Counted from the first letter of the stretch, positions 16,199 through 23,881 are shown. The stretch: DNA of 38,120 bases from an uncultured Bacteroidales bacterium (GCA_947164985.1 CAMUYI010000013.1:1-38120), one strand, 5' to 3'. Notes: generated by a model from the sequence alone, not told the origin. A program made the numbers and translations.

Positions 16199-17998
16199 AT
16201 GAAAAACGAAGTTAATCGTGCCCTTGTGGCTAAGAAAAAAATATTTATTTCTTTTTTTGCACTGATATGGGTAGCGCAAATTAGTTGGGCAGGATCCGTT
16301 ACTCCTGCTGCGCAGATTCCTACCTATTGGGCTTCTGCTGATAACAAGTCCGGTGCTGCTTTGTGGTCTGCCATTAGTGCGCAAACCAATGTGGGTTACT
16401 CCTCTATTGGTTATAATGGCCTTTGGTCCGCCTATCAGAAAACCGATGTCTATCCCGGTACCAATAAAATCTGGGATATGTACGGCGAGTGCGATTTTAC
16501 CTATTCGACGGACAAGTGTGGTACCTATAGTGGCGTATGCGATTGTTATAACCGTGAGCACTCCATTCCGCAATCCTGGTGGGGAGGAGGTACGACTGGT
16601 ATAGGTTGTGATATCTTCCATCTCGTGCCTACCGACGGCAAGATCAATGGTGTGCGTTCGAACGATGAGTTCGGAATCGTTAACGGAGGCACCGATTGGA
16701 GAGGAAATAAGTCCGGTACAGCCGGTTCCTGGTCTACCGATCGTCCTACAATCGCTTCTGCGGCCAATGAGGTCGTTCAGGGTTCCGGTAATGTGTTCGA
16801 ACCCAAAGACGAGTACAAAGGTGATTTTGCGCGTGGATACATGGGTACGATTATCAAATGGCAGCAAGCCAATCTTACTTCCGGAAATAGTTTCTTTACC
16901 GGTCAATATACCGTTTCCGGTAATTTTGGTTTCACCAAAAAAGCCGTCGTTCTTATGATGAAATGGCATCGTGAGGACCCTGTTTCGCAGAAAGAGATTG
17001 ATCGTAATAACGGTATCCAGCAAACCCAAGGTAACCGCAATCCCTTTATCGATTATCCCTATCTGGCGGAGTATATCTGGGGAGAACATGCCGGAGAGAC
17101 CGTGGATATGGATCTCTTGATGCCTTCTACCGATCCGGACTTCGTTCCCGGCGTCAGCGATGGTGCGCGTACGTTCGTGCCGCCTATCCCCGGCGCTATG
17201 TATGGCGTTACCTGGTCGGTCAACGGCGAAGAGCTTTATGTTGATTCGATCGCCGAACAAGTGCCTATCCAGTTGCTGCCACAAGCGCCTACATCGTGTT
17301 CTAACGAGAGTAATATTTTCATGGGTTGGACTACTTCTCCTATTGATGGCACGCTGGACGATGCTCCATCGCCGCTGTATGTGCAGCCTGCGGACTTCCC
17401 TGCCGTTACTGCAGACGTTACTTATTATGCCGTCTTCGCCAAGGAGACTATTGAGCAATCGGCAGCTCCGGCTACCTATACCTATGATGCCGACCATCAG
17501 GAAGGCTGGACCAATACGGGTGCTAATAAGGGTTCCTATTGGCTCTTAGACCAAGGTAAAACTCTTGTTTCCCCGTCTATCGATCTCATGGGGCTCGAGT
17601 CTATCGTAGTGAAGATGCGTACTTTTGGCGGTACACAGTACGATATGCTGCAGATCTCGGAGGAATCAGGTGTACTCACTTCCATCCAGGCTACCGGCGG
17701 TTCTACCATCACCGAATATACCTGGAATAACAATCTCTATATCGCCGGTACTTCTACGCTTACTTTCGCTTGCTCCAATGGCGCGGCTAACAAGGGTATC
17801 GGTATCCAGTCTGTAGTCATCAACGCTACCGGCTCCGGATCGTCCTATAGCCGTTATATCACTTCTTGCCAAACTGGTTCCGAAGTGGAACTGGTCCCTT
17901 CCGACGAGGCTGCGGCGCATAAGATCCTCGTTGGCGGTCAGATATACATCGTCCTCAGCGATCATATGTTTAACATCCAAGGCCAACGTGTGAAATGA
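16199..17998 (+). CDS. Secreted endonuclease I family protein with repeat and C-terminal tail
   Basis: 599 residues. Signal peptide (hydrophobic IFISFFALIWVAQISWA), then an endonuclease I (EndA/Vvn type) domain with NREHSIPQSWW (His121 as likely general base) and FHLVPTDGKINGVRSN for metal and DNA binding. Residues about 390-425 form a GW-T...YYAVF repeat of the surface-protein type, followed by a beta-rich region and a C-terminal KILVGGQIYIVLSDHMFNIQ tail that resembles tails of exported Bacteroidales proteins. ATG 16199 is chosen; an upstream in-frame ATG at 16166 lies in the heptad array. Likely degrades extracellular nucleic acid. Coupled to a paralog by ATGA. Confidence 0.87.
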   Translation: MKNEVNRALVAKKKIFISFFALIWVAQISWAGSVTPAAQIPTYWASADNKSGAALWSAISAQTNVGYSSIGYNGLWSAYQKTDVYPGTNKIWDMYGECDFTYSTDKCGTYSGVCDCYNREHSIPQSWWGGGTTGIGCDIFHLVPTDGKINGVRSNDEFGIVNGGTDWRGNKSGTAGSWSTDRPTIASAANEVVQGSGNVFEPKDEYKGDFARGYMGTIIKWQQANLTSGNSFFTGQYTVSGNFGFTKKAVVLMMKWHREDPVSQKEIDRNNGIQQTQGNRNPFIDYPYLAEYIWGEHAGETVDMDLLMPSTDPDFVPGVSDGARTFVPPIPGAMYGVTWSVNGEELYVDSIAEQVPIQLLPQAPTSCSNESNIFMGWTTSPIDGTLDDAPSPLYVQPADFPAVTADVTYYAVFAKETIEQSAAPATYTYDADHQEGWTNTGANKGSYWLLDQGKTLVSPSIDLMGLESIVVKMRTFGGTQYDMLQISEESGVLTSIQATGGSTITEYTWNNNLYIAGTSTLTFACSNGAANKGIGIQSVVINATGSGSSYSRYITSCQTGSEVELVPSDEAAAHKILVGGQIYIVLSDHMFNIQGQRVK

Positions 17999-19680
17999 AA
18001 AAATATCTGTATTCTGTCAGCGTAGCGGTCTGTCTTCTGTACTCTATCGCGACATTCGCGAATGTCGTCGTCGGCGTCGCCTCCATTCCGGAAAACTATT
18101 ACTATGATGTCAATGGCAAAAAGAACGCAGATGCCATCCTCAATGCGCTCAACGACATCATCGATAACCATACCGTCATCGCCTATGCCGGTCTCGAACC
18201 CTATTATGAGCAGACCGATTTCTACAACGACACCCTTTGGGATATGTACTCGACCTGTACCTTCTACATGTCGCATGCCAACGTGCCTCAGTCTGCTGTC
18301 TGCGATGGTTGGAACAAAGAGCACCTCGTCTGCCAATCTTGGTTGGGTTCCGGTCCGATGGTCTCCGACCTCTTTAATGTGTATCCTACCGACGCACGAA
18401 TCAATAACCTCCGTTCGAATTACCCTTACGGCGTCGTAGGCAGCGGATTCAACGGCTTTAGCAAGGATACGCAGCACCATGGTCTCGGCAAACTGGGCTC
18501 GTCTACTACCTCCGGTATCGGCACGGTCTATGAACCCGACGACCAGTACAAAGGCGACTTCGCACGCTCGTTCTTTTATATGGTTGCGCGGTATCGCTCC
18601 AACACCCTCAACTCCGGCAATGGAGCGAAGATGTTCACGGCTAACCCTACCAACCTCACGGCCTATAGCCTCTCTTTCCTCCTCGATTGGCATCGTCAGG
18701 ATCCAGTTTCGCAGAAAGAAATCGACCGTAACCAGGCCGTCTATAGCATCCAGCATAACCGAAACCCGTTCATTGATTATCCCGAACTCGTTGAGTATAT
18801 CTGGGGAACTCGGGTAGGGCAAACTATCAATCTTGCGTCTATGACCCCGACCTGCGAAGGCGGCGGTTATGATCCGACGCAAGTCACCAAGTACGGCGTT
18901 TCCTGGTCTGTCTGTGGTACGATCATCGCTACCGACTCGATCGTCGCCAGTCGTGCTGTTACCGCTTTCCCGTCTACACCTGTTTCCTGTTCGTCCACCA
19001 GCGACGTCTTCATAGGCTGGACAGCAGCACCGATAGAAGGCACCACCGACCAAGCACCTGCGTTGTATAAGTCGCCGTCCGACGTACCGGTGATCACTGG
19101 TGATATCACTCTCTATGCCGTCTTCGCGCATGCAGAAGAAGGGACTGCGGTCGAACCTGTTGTCTATACCTACGATGCGAACAATACCGAAGGATGGACC
19201 AATACCGCCTCCCTTATGAATAACTCTTACTGGCTCCTTGATAAAGGCAAAGTGCTCACCTCTCCTGAAGTCAACCTCGCCGGACTATCGTCTATCGAGG
19301 TCAATATCCGTACCTATGGAGGTTCGCAGTATTGCAATCTTGATGTCAAAGCAGGAGATACCCAGATCGCGACGATCGTGGCTACCAACGGTAAGACCCT
19401 CGCGGACTATACATGGACCAATACCCAACCCCTTTCCGGTACTTCACCACTGACGTTCTCCACGAACTACAACACCAACCAGGGTATAGGTTTCACCCGC
19501 GTCGTGATCAACGCTACCGGCTCCGGCGTCACCTATAGCCAGTTCCTGACCTCCTGCGGCACAACCGGTCTCGAAAATCAAAAATCACAAATCACCAATC
19601 ACAAATATCTAAAAAATGGCCGCCTCTTTATTCAAGTAGGCGACCGGATATACGACTCGTTGGGTCGAATTATCGAATAA
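17995..19680 (+). CDS. Secreted endonuclease I family protein, tandem paralog
   Basis: 561 residues, same plan as the preceding gene: signal peptide (LYSVSVAVCLLYSIATFA), endonuclease I domain with NKEHLVCQSWL (His110) and FNVYPTDARINNLRSN, the GW-T...LYAVF repeat, a beta domain with VVINATGSG shared with its neighbour, and a short C-terminal tail (LKNGRLFIQVGDRIYDSLGR). The link to the tail is written in a heptad array (19575-19609). The start overlaps the upstream stop (ATGA). The two nucleases differ widely in sequence, so the duplication is old. The 3' end overlaps the convergent flavoprotein gene by 11 bases. Confidence 0.87.
   Translation: MKKYLYSVSVAVCLLYSIATFANVVVGVASIPENYYYDVNGKKNADAILNALNDIIDNHTVIAYAGLEPYYEQTDFYNDTLWDMYSTCTFYMSHANVPQSAVCDGWNKEHLVCQSWLGSGPMVSDLFNVYPTDARINNLRSNYPYGVVGSGFNGFSKDTQHHGLGKLGSSTTSGIGTVYEPDDQYKGDFARSFFYMVARYRSNTLNSGNGAKMFTANPTNLTAYSLSFLLDWHRQDPVSQKEIDRNQAVYSIQHNRNPFIDYPELVEYIWGTRVGQTINLASMTPTCEGGGYDPTQVTKYGVSWSVCGTIIATDSIVASRAVTAFPSTPVSCSSTSDVFIGWTAAPIEGTTDQAPALYKSPSDVPVITGDITLYAVFAHAEEGTAVEPVVYTYDANNTEGWTNTASLMNNSYWLLDKGKVLTSPEVNLAGLSSIEVNIRTYGGSQYCNLDVKAGDTQIATIVATNGKTLADYTWTNTQPLSGTSPLTFSTNYNTNQGIGFTRVVINATGSGVTYSQFLTSCGTTGLENQKSQITNHKYLKNGRLFIQVGDRIYDSLGRIIE
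19575..19609 (+). repeat. Heptanucleotide array inside second nuclease gene
   Basis: (A/C)AAT(C/A) at 19575, 19582, 19589, 19596 and 19603, exact 7-base period. Encodes NQKSQITNHKYL between the beta domain and the C-terminal tail, in frame. Confidence 0.82.
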
Positions 19681-20284
19681 AATGCATAGCTTGGCGAGGC
19701 TCGTAATCGGGTCTCGCTTTGTTTTCCAATGCCTTCAGAAGAAACGCCATGTTCTTCGCCAGCGACCGCATGGTCTGCATGCCTTCGGCATCGAGAGCCG
19801 CTTCGCCTTCTAATCGTCCATAAACGATATTCCAGTACTGCGAGGTCACAATCGGCATATTGAGCAACTGAAACGGCATATTCAGCGTCTGTAGCGCAGC
19901 CGTAGCTCCGCCACGACGACATACCGCCACGCCTGCTACTGGCTTGCCGTTAAAGGCCGCTCCGTTCGAATACAGCATTCGCTGTACAAGCGAGATAATT
20001 GTTCCATTCGGCTGCCCATAGTAAACCGGCGAACCCACGATGAGTCCGTCGCTCGCAGCCATCTTGGCGCTTACCTCGTTGCAGATATCGTCGTCGAACA
20101 CGCAGCGCCCATCTCCCTTCGTCTTACATGTCGAGCACGCAATACAGCCGCGTACAGGCTTTGTTCCGACACCCACAATCTCGGTCTCGATACCATTCCT
20201 TTCCAACTCCTGCGCCGCTTCCTTCAGCGCCAGATACGTGTTCCCGCTCTTATGCGGCGAACCATTAATCAATAGTACTTTCAT
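19670..20284 (-). CDS. Iron-sulfur flavoprotein / NADPH-dependent FMN reductase family
   Basis: 204 residues, flavodoxin-like fold. FMN phosphate loop is NGSPHKSGNTY; GSPVYYGQPNG is the second flavin loop. GCIACSTCKTKGDGRC gives a C-x2-C-x2-C-x7-C cluster, the compact pattern of iron-sulfur flavoproteins, so a 4Fe-4S cluster plus FMN electron carrier is likely. ATG at 20284 fits the first beta strand (MKVLLINGSP); the upstream in-frame start would add nine unrelated residues. Own promoter at 20340-20371. It lies directly downstream of the displaced mutase 3' end, so it is the first chromosomal gene left of the island. Confidence 0.9.
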   Translation of the reverse strand: MKVLLINGSPHKSGNTYLALKEAAQELERNGIETEIVGVGTKPVRGCIACSTCKTKGDGRCVFDDDICNEVSAKMAASDGLIVGSPVYYGQPNGTIISLVQRMLYSNGAAFNGKPVAGVAVCRRGGATAALQTLNMPFQLLNMPIVTSQYWNIVYGRLEGEAALDAEGMQTMRSLAKNMAFLLKALENKARPDYEPRQAMHFIR

Positions 20285-20339
20285 TGCCTTGCACAATTTT
20301 CTCTGCCACAAGGGCGCGATTATTTTTCAAATTCTGCTG

Positions 20340-20371
20340 CAAAATTACACAAAAAAAATGACATACGCAAG
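20340..20371 (-). promoter_or_regulatory. Promoter of iron-sulfur flavoprotein gene
   Basis: Minus strand CTTG (20371-20368), 20-base spacer, TAATTTTG (20347-20340) followed by CA. The -33 side, CTTGCGTATGTC, is the same 12 bases at the same spacing as in the Ntn hydrolase promoter (30164-30195). It overlaps the terminator hairpin. Confidence 0.75.
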
Positions 20372-20387
20372 TACGCATGTCATTTTT
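20351..20387 (-). terminator. Terminator downstream of displaced mutase 3' end
   Basis: Minus-strand stem ATGACATGCG with CGTATGTCAT (one G-U), then eight T. It is 18 bases after the stop of the mutase fragment, as expected for the original mutase terminator. Confidence 0.8.
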
Positions 20388-20404
20388 CAATATTTTCACA
20401 AGAA

Positions 20405-20648
20405 TTACTCTTGCATCAAAAGCTGCATAACAACCTTTGCTGAATACGCGACCGGGGTGCCGGGGCCGAAGATGGCGGCAACGCCGGCTTTGTAGAGGAA
20501 GTCGTAGTCCTGCGCGGGGATGACACCACCGGCAGTGACCATGATATCCGGACGGCCGAGTTTTTTGAGTTCCTCGATGACCTGCGGGATGAGGGTCTTG
20601 TGACCTGCCGCAAGCGAGGAGACACCCAGTACATGGACATCGTTCTCC
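20405..20648 (-). pseudogene. Displaced 3' fragment of methylmalonyl-CoA mutase large subunit gene
   Basis: Encodes the last 80 residues and stop of the B12-binding domain ([18 protein letters not shown] ... [14 protein letters not shown]), identical in protein to the 3' end of the intact gene at the right edge. Over 244 gap-free bases I count 19 differences in 17 codons, all synonymous, 12 of those codons being among the last 16. Similarity stops abruptly at 20648; upstream is unrelated sequence, with no start codon in frame, so no functional product is expected. It marks the left border of the island. Confidence 0.9.
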
Positions 20649-21268
20649 TCGTCGGAAGCGGCGATCCATGATTAAGTTGCTATGCAACAAATGTAATGGT
20701 CGCGCTTCCTCCTCTCAAATCAAGAAATCAAGTTCTTAGCCCTATGAGGGCACGATTATTTCTTGATTTGGCAAAAGAGGAGCAGACGAGACGCCTGATT
20801 TGTGAGGGAGGGGAAGTCGGTAAAAAAGGGTCCCATATCGATCGTCAAACGCTGCGTTTAAGCGAGGGCAGAGGATATGCACTTGTATATATCCTATGCC
20901 GAGCGTAGCAGGGTCTCTAAGCCGTCATGCCGACAACTTGTTTGGCGGCTTTAATAAAAAGGCTTAGAGGTATATGGGAAAGGTACAGACTTCGAGCAGA
21001 GGCAGCACAAAACAGGCGGGACGATGGACATGGACGGGTGTATGCGTGGGGACAGGTCACAAAAGAGACTCAGACCGCGCAAGATCATAGAAGGAGCACA
21101 AAAGAAAATCTGGCGTCCGCACGGATAGCAGGGTCACGGAGGGGCAGCCCCGCGCGCAAGGACTACAGACTTCGGCAAAGGCGGTGTTGCCGCAGACATC
21201 TTCGGGCACAGGGCACCCAAGGTTGGCTACGGAAAAGTGGGTAATGGAAAGGATGCAAAAGAATAATA
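20649..21268 (+). other. Gene-free, hairpin-rich segment at left island end
   Basis: No convincing protein gene. The plus strand is purine-rich and contains several hairpins: 20716-20770; AGGATAT/ATATCCT (20872/20889); CTCTAAGCC/GGCTTAGAG (20915-20923/20961-20969); GGGGC-A-GCCCC near 21140; GCGG/CCGC near 21182. A plus frame from about 20955 to 21266 reads like protein in places (ends ...APKVGYGKVGNGKDAKE) but has a TAG at 21126-21128. A 13-base match to the mutase gene (20829-20841 against 38083-38095) suggests that more decayed mutase sequence lies here. It could be a structured RNA, a broken gene, or both. Confidence 0.5.
20716..20770. repeat. Perfect 13-bp inverted repeat with inner stem
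   Basis: CAAATCAAGAAAT (20716-20728) and ATTTCTTGATTTG (20758-20770), with an inner GCCC/GGGC stem (20739-20742/20748-20751). Sits in the extra sequence that separates two stretches of mutase similarity, as a small inserted palindromic element would. Confidence 0.75.
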
Positions 21269-21421
21269 CTTGTTTTTGCAAGCAAAGGAAGGAGGCTGCA
21301 CTCTGCAACCTCTCATTGTGAGAATACAGCCACACGCAAAGGAACAGCCCCAAAGAAAGTTTCCATAACACACAGCCGTGAGCAATGCGAACTCCTTATT
21401 GAAAGGGGGATAAAAATATGT
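21269..21421 (+). repeat. Left copy of inverted island-end element
   Basis: Shares three blocks with the inverse of 37632-37794: 21269-21291 (23 identical bases), 21348-21367 (19 of 20) and 21402-21421 (20 identical). After the first block each copy has a hairpin of different sequence; here GAGG-TGCA/TGCA-CCTC at 21292-21312. The copies face inward. Confidence 0.82.
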
Positions 21422-21468
21422 CAAAGAACATTCGTGCGTATAACGCACTCCTCATTAAAGTTTTATGA

Positions 21469-21855
21469 CTATTCACGCGGGTGTTGTGCATCATACTCCT
21501 GACCGCAGATGTGCCAATAATATGCACGCATCGTTTTGATACCGCGTGGATTGTTGCGTTGAGCAATGAAATCCATCTGGTCTTGTGTCAATTTGGAGAG
21601 ATCCATACTACGCTGGCGAACCATCCCTGCAACCGTCTTGAACCGTTGACGTGCCCAAACAGAGTCCGCGCTGTTTGATATTTGGATGTTCGTTTCGTCA
21701 CGCAGATAGATACGGTTGCATGAGTCACTTGTGGTTGCAGCACGACGGTGCGTAGCCAACAACATTCGACCGTGCTTGTGCGGCTCTTTCTTACCACACT
21801 TACACAAGGCGCCGGATACATATTCGATACCGGATTGCCATACTACTTTTGCCAT
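21469..21855 (-). CDS. Hypothetical protein with Cys/His zinc-ribbon-like motif
   Basis: 128 residues, family not recognised. Near the N-terminus CKCGKKEPHKHGR looks like a small metal-binding knuckle; the rest is Arg/Gln-rich with no membrane segment. Last gene of the leftward lysis-like operon, 71 bases after the spanin-like gene. The gap contains a GAGGGGATAA...AGG.TTAAA motif also found in the operon leader at 23325. ATG at 21855 is the first start in the frame. An island or phage accessory protein is all that context allows. Confidence 0.65.
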   Translation of the reverse strand: MAKVVWQSGIEYVSGALCKCGKKEPHKHGRMLLATHRRAATTSDSCNRIYLRDETNIQISNSADSVWARQRFKTVAGMVRQRSMDLSKLTQDQMDFIAQRNNPRGIKTMRAYYWHICGQEYDAQHPRE

Positions 21856-21926
21856 TGGATACAGACCATGCTTTACCTCCGGTCTGCGTAGAGGGGATAA
21901 AGGTTAAATGAATAGTGAATTGATGA

Positions 21927-22319
21927 TTAGTGTAAATAATAACGTTTTGCTATGTATAGCGCCAGTTTAACAAGCCAGTACAGCACAAAGAGGATTGCAA
22001 AGGCGGCACAATACTTGTAAAACGAGGGCACATAGGGTTTCTCGACCGTTTCGGTCTTGGTTTCCGTCAGGGTGATAGTGTCTATCTTGACGGTCTCGCG
22101 GTCACGCCATCGGGTATGCCATTTCTCCAGATAGACCGTGTCTGCTCGTATATGGACGAAGATACTATCATGCAGATAGATGCTGTCACGTTGGATGTTG
22201 TTCGAGACGTGGTTGGTGTTGGTGTCAGTCATTGTCTGTGTAGTCCGGCACGCTGTCAATAGCATTGCGCTCAGAAGGATAGCGGTCAGCGGTGGTAACA
22301 TTGATATACAATTCTTCAT
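21927..22319 (-). CDS. Small lipoprotein with C-terminal membrane helix, unimolecular-spanin-like
   Basis: 130 residues. Lipoprotein signal with lipobox LLTAC (Cys24), a polar linker rich in Thr and charged residues (about 25-100), and a C-terminal hydrophobic helix (YCAAFAILFVLYWLVKLALY, about 106-125). One protein anchored in the outer membrane by lipid and in the inner membrane by a helix is exactly the plan of phage u-spanins, which fuse the two membranes in the last step of lysis. Its first 95 bases overlap the DUF5675 gene in another frame, as spanin genes often overlap neighbours. No sequence-level proof; function is inferred from architecture and from the holin-like and DUF5675 neighbours. 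Confidence 0.7.
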   Translation of the reverse strand: MKNCISMLPPLTAILLSAMLLTACRTTQTMTDTNTNHVSNNIQRDSIYLHDSIFVHIRADTVYLEKWHTRWRDRETVKIDTITLTETKTETVEKPYVPSFYKYCAAFAILFVLYWLVKLALYIAKRYYLH

Positions 22320-22689
22320 GGGCTTTCTGCGCTTTTAAGAGTTGTTCAACAAGGGTTTGTTCAGTGTCTTTGGATTGCGACAATGTGAGTGACCACTCGG
22401 AGCGTTCGCCAACCAGTATGCAACCGGCAGTATGGTCGCGTGTGTTCCCTGCGTGGATGCGTATGCCTTCAAAGCCGGGTACGTAGCAGAGGACGGGTAA
22501 CAATCTGCCGAACTTGGGTGACATAGTGACTTGCAGTTTGTACCAACCAACCGGGATGCAACCTTTCGGGTGCGTAGCGTTGGGAACGGTAGGCGGTTCA
22601 AGCGTGCCACAAAAAGGCACACGGTCTATAAGCATTTTGCCGAGCGTCTCGGCGGGTGTGAACTTGTCACGGATTAAAGTAATAACCAT
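22225..22689 (-). CDS. DUF5675 family protein
   Basis: 154 residues. The core GCIPVGWYKLQVTMSPKFGR and EGIRIHAGNTRDHTAGCILV matches DUF5675, a family common in Bacteroidales prophages and islands. The His...Thr-x-Gly-Cys arrangement recalls the YkuD L,D-transpeptidase active site, so cell-wall binding or cleavage is plausible but unproven. The last part (after about residue 120) is polar and overlaps the spanin-like gene. Four bases after the holin-like gene, so in the same operon; position suggests the endolysin slot. Confidence 0.82.
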   Translation of the reverse strand: MVITLIRDKFTPAETLGKMLIDRVPFCGTLEPPTVPNATHPKGCIPVGWYKLQVTMSPKFGRLLPVLCYVPGFEGIRIHAGNTRDHTAGCILVGERSEWSLTLSQSKDTEQTLVEQLLKAQKAHEELYINVTTADRYPSERNAIDSVPDYTDND

Positions 22690-22693
22690 ATTC

Positions 22694-22879
22694 TTATTTT
22701 TTATAACGGTAATGATAATCTATTCCAATTAATGAACCAGCGAAGGTGAGTGTTTCACCGTAGGCTATGAGGAGTGAGGAATCAATGGTTCCTGCGGGCG
22801 GGAGTGCCAGCCCTGCTACAAGCAAGGCGCATCCGAAAATGCACATTGCCGTAGCGAGGAGAATTTGAAGACGTCTCAT
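22694..22879 (-). CDS. Small two-helix membrane protein, holin-like
   Basis: 61 residues: helix 1 LLATAMCIFGCALLVAGLAL, short turn PPAGTIDSS, helix 2 LLIAYGETLTFAGSLIGI, then a basic tail HYRYKK. Size, topology and place directly before the DUF5675 gene fit a phage holin or a similar membrane protein from Bacteroidales prophages. Five bases after the upstream gene. Too small for firm assignment. Confidence 0.7.
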   Translation of the reverse strand: MRRLQILLATAMCIFGCALLVAGLALPPAGTIDSSLLIAYGETLTFAGSLIGIDYHYRYKK

Positions 22880-22884
22880 ACCGG

Positions 22885-23196
22885 TTAGTCTCCTAATTTG
22901 GCATACTCCTGTGCGAAGACATAGCCATAGAGGGAATAGTACTTCTTTTGATTCTTGAAAGCTTCTTCGTAGGTTGCACGCTGCGTTGCATCTGCGAGAG
23001 CGGCTTTGGCGTTGGTGCGTGCGGTCTTGAACTTGGCTTGTGCCGCCAGTTGGGTAGCGGTGGGTTCTTTGGTGGATGGGTTGCAGATCTTTCCGCTAAA
23101 CACTTTTCCGTTCTTACGGAAGAAATACATGTCAGAGTGACCACAGATTTTACCGCTCATGGACTCTACTAATGCGTTGGGCTTGATTTGTGACAT
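22885..23196 (-). CDS. Conserved small protein of Bacteroidales prophages/islands
   Basis: 103 residues. N-terminal beta part (ESMSGKICGHSDMYFFRKNG, then KVFSGKICNPSTKEPTATQ) followed by an Ala-rich helical part and FKNQKKYYSLYGYVFAQEY. The SGK...FRKNGK and PT..QLA...F arrangement is familiar from short uncharacterised phage proteins of this order; no function is known to me. First gene of the lysis-like operon, with a promoter at 23372-23379 and a leader of about 170 bases containing a CCCG/CGGG hairpin near 23250. Confidence 0.75.
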   Translation of the reverse strand: MSQIKPNALVESMSGKICGHSDMYFFRKNGKVFSGKICNPSTKEPTATQLAAQAKFKTARTNAKAALADATQRATYEEAFKNQKKYYSLYGYVFAQEYAKLGD

Positions 23197-23371
23197 AATA
23201 AATAAAATTTAGATTGTTAATAATACCTTTCTAGGCGGAGGCCGCTCTTCCCGCTTCAACGGGACGACGCTCCGGGTTTGATTTGACTCATTGCTTGTCG
23301 GCATTATTTAGACTCGTGCCGTGCGAGGGGATAATAGGATTAAACAAATAGACTGATTCTGAAATCGAGTG

Positions 23372-23379
23372 CAAAGGTA
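23372..23379 (-). promoter_or_regulatory. -7 element for lysis-like operon
   Basis: Minus strand TACCTTTG followed by CA. The -33 side lacks a clear TTG, so it is weaker than the other promoters here or needs an activator. A GAGGGGATAA motif lies inside the leader (23325-23334). Confidence 0.55.
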
Positions 23380-23460
23380 CAACATTTTGAAAGCGCACTT
23401 TCCGTTTCGTGCAGTTTACTCAAGAGAGTTCCGTTTATTTCGCTTTCCTCCGTCATTTTT

Positions 23461-23763
23461 TTATTCTATGGGCAATTCGATATCCAATCGCTCACAAACA
23501 AGCCGGACTGCCTGAGGAGGTAGGAGTTTCGTTCTATCTGTTACTCCCATTTGTCGCAATTCGTCTCGGATGGGACGTATCCATTTAGAGAATGTTCTTG
23601 TTGTTGTACCAGCCAAATCTGCCAGTTCGGATTTGGTTTTAGAAGTGTAATTTACAGTGGAAGCTGACAATACAGGGGATGGGATGCCCAATATTGCATG
23701 AATGGATAAAAGATGCTGCCGCAACTCGCTTAGTTGCTCGGATGTTAAAGTTGTTGCTTTCAT
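23461..23763 (-). CDS. DUF4248 family protein
   Basis: 100 residues. The part TSKTKSELADLAGTTTRTF with KWIRPIRDELRQMGV is a helix-turn-helix-like unit typical of DUF4248, small Bacteroidales proteins found beside prophage-type lysis genes and glycan islands; GVTDRTKLLPPQAVRLVCERL completes the family pattern. DNA binding and regulation of the neighbouring operon are plausible. Own promoter at 23882-23913; 264 bases of leader-type sequence separate it from the next gene downstream. Confidence 0.78.
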   Translation of the reverse strand: MKATTLTSEQLSELRQHLLSIHAILGIPSPVLSASTVNYTSKTKSELADLAGTTTRTFSKWIRPIRDELRQMGVTDRTKLLPPQAVRLVCERLDIELPIE

Positions 23764-23881
23764 AACCGAAAGGATTTATGCTCGGCTTTGAAAGAGAATG
23801 CGCATTCATGGATATCCAAGCTTACAAAACCTCGCGGTTAATAAATATAAATACGCCAGACTTCGTTTTTGAAATCTGGTG

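Noticed and set aside
16055..17497. 480-residue open frame on the minus strand antisense to lpdA and the first nuclease
   Set aside because: Arg/His-rich, low-complexity translation with no domain; the plus strand genes are clear. Shadow frame caused by base composition.
17962..19131. 389-residue minus frame antisense to the second nuclease
   Set aside because: Same reason; the plus strand has a recognisable endonuclease I protein.
20265..20690. 141-residue minus frame over the mutase fragment
   Set aside because: It reads the fragment in the wrong frame; the frame that matches the mutase protein is another one.
20649..21268. RNase P RNA, tmRNA or 6S RNA
   Set aside because: None of their conserved core motifs could be found.
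21057..21371. 104-residue minus frame across the left inverted element
   Set aside because: It overlaps a repeat whose other copy has a different open frame; the similarity is at DNA level and no codon pattern is kept.
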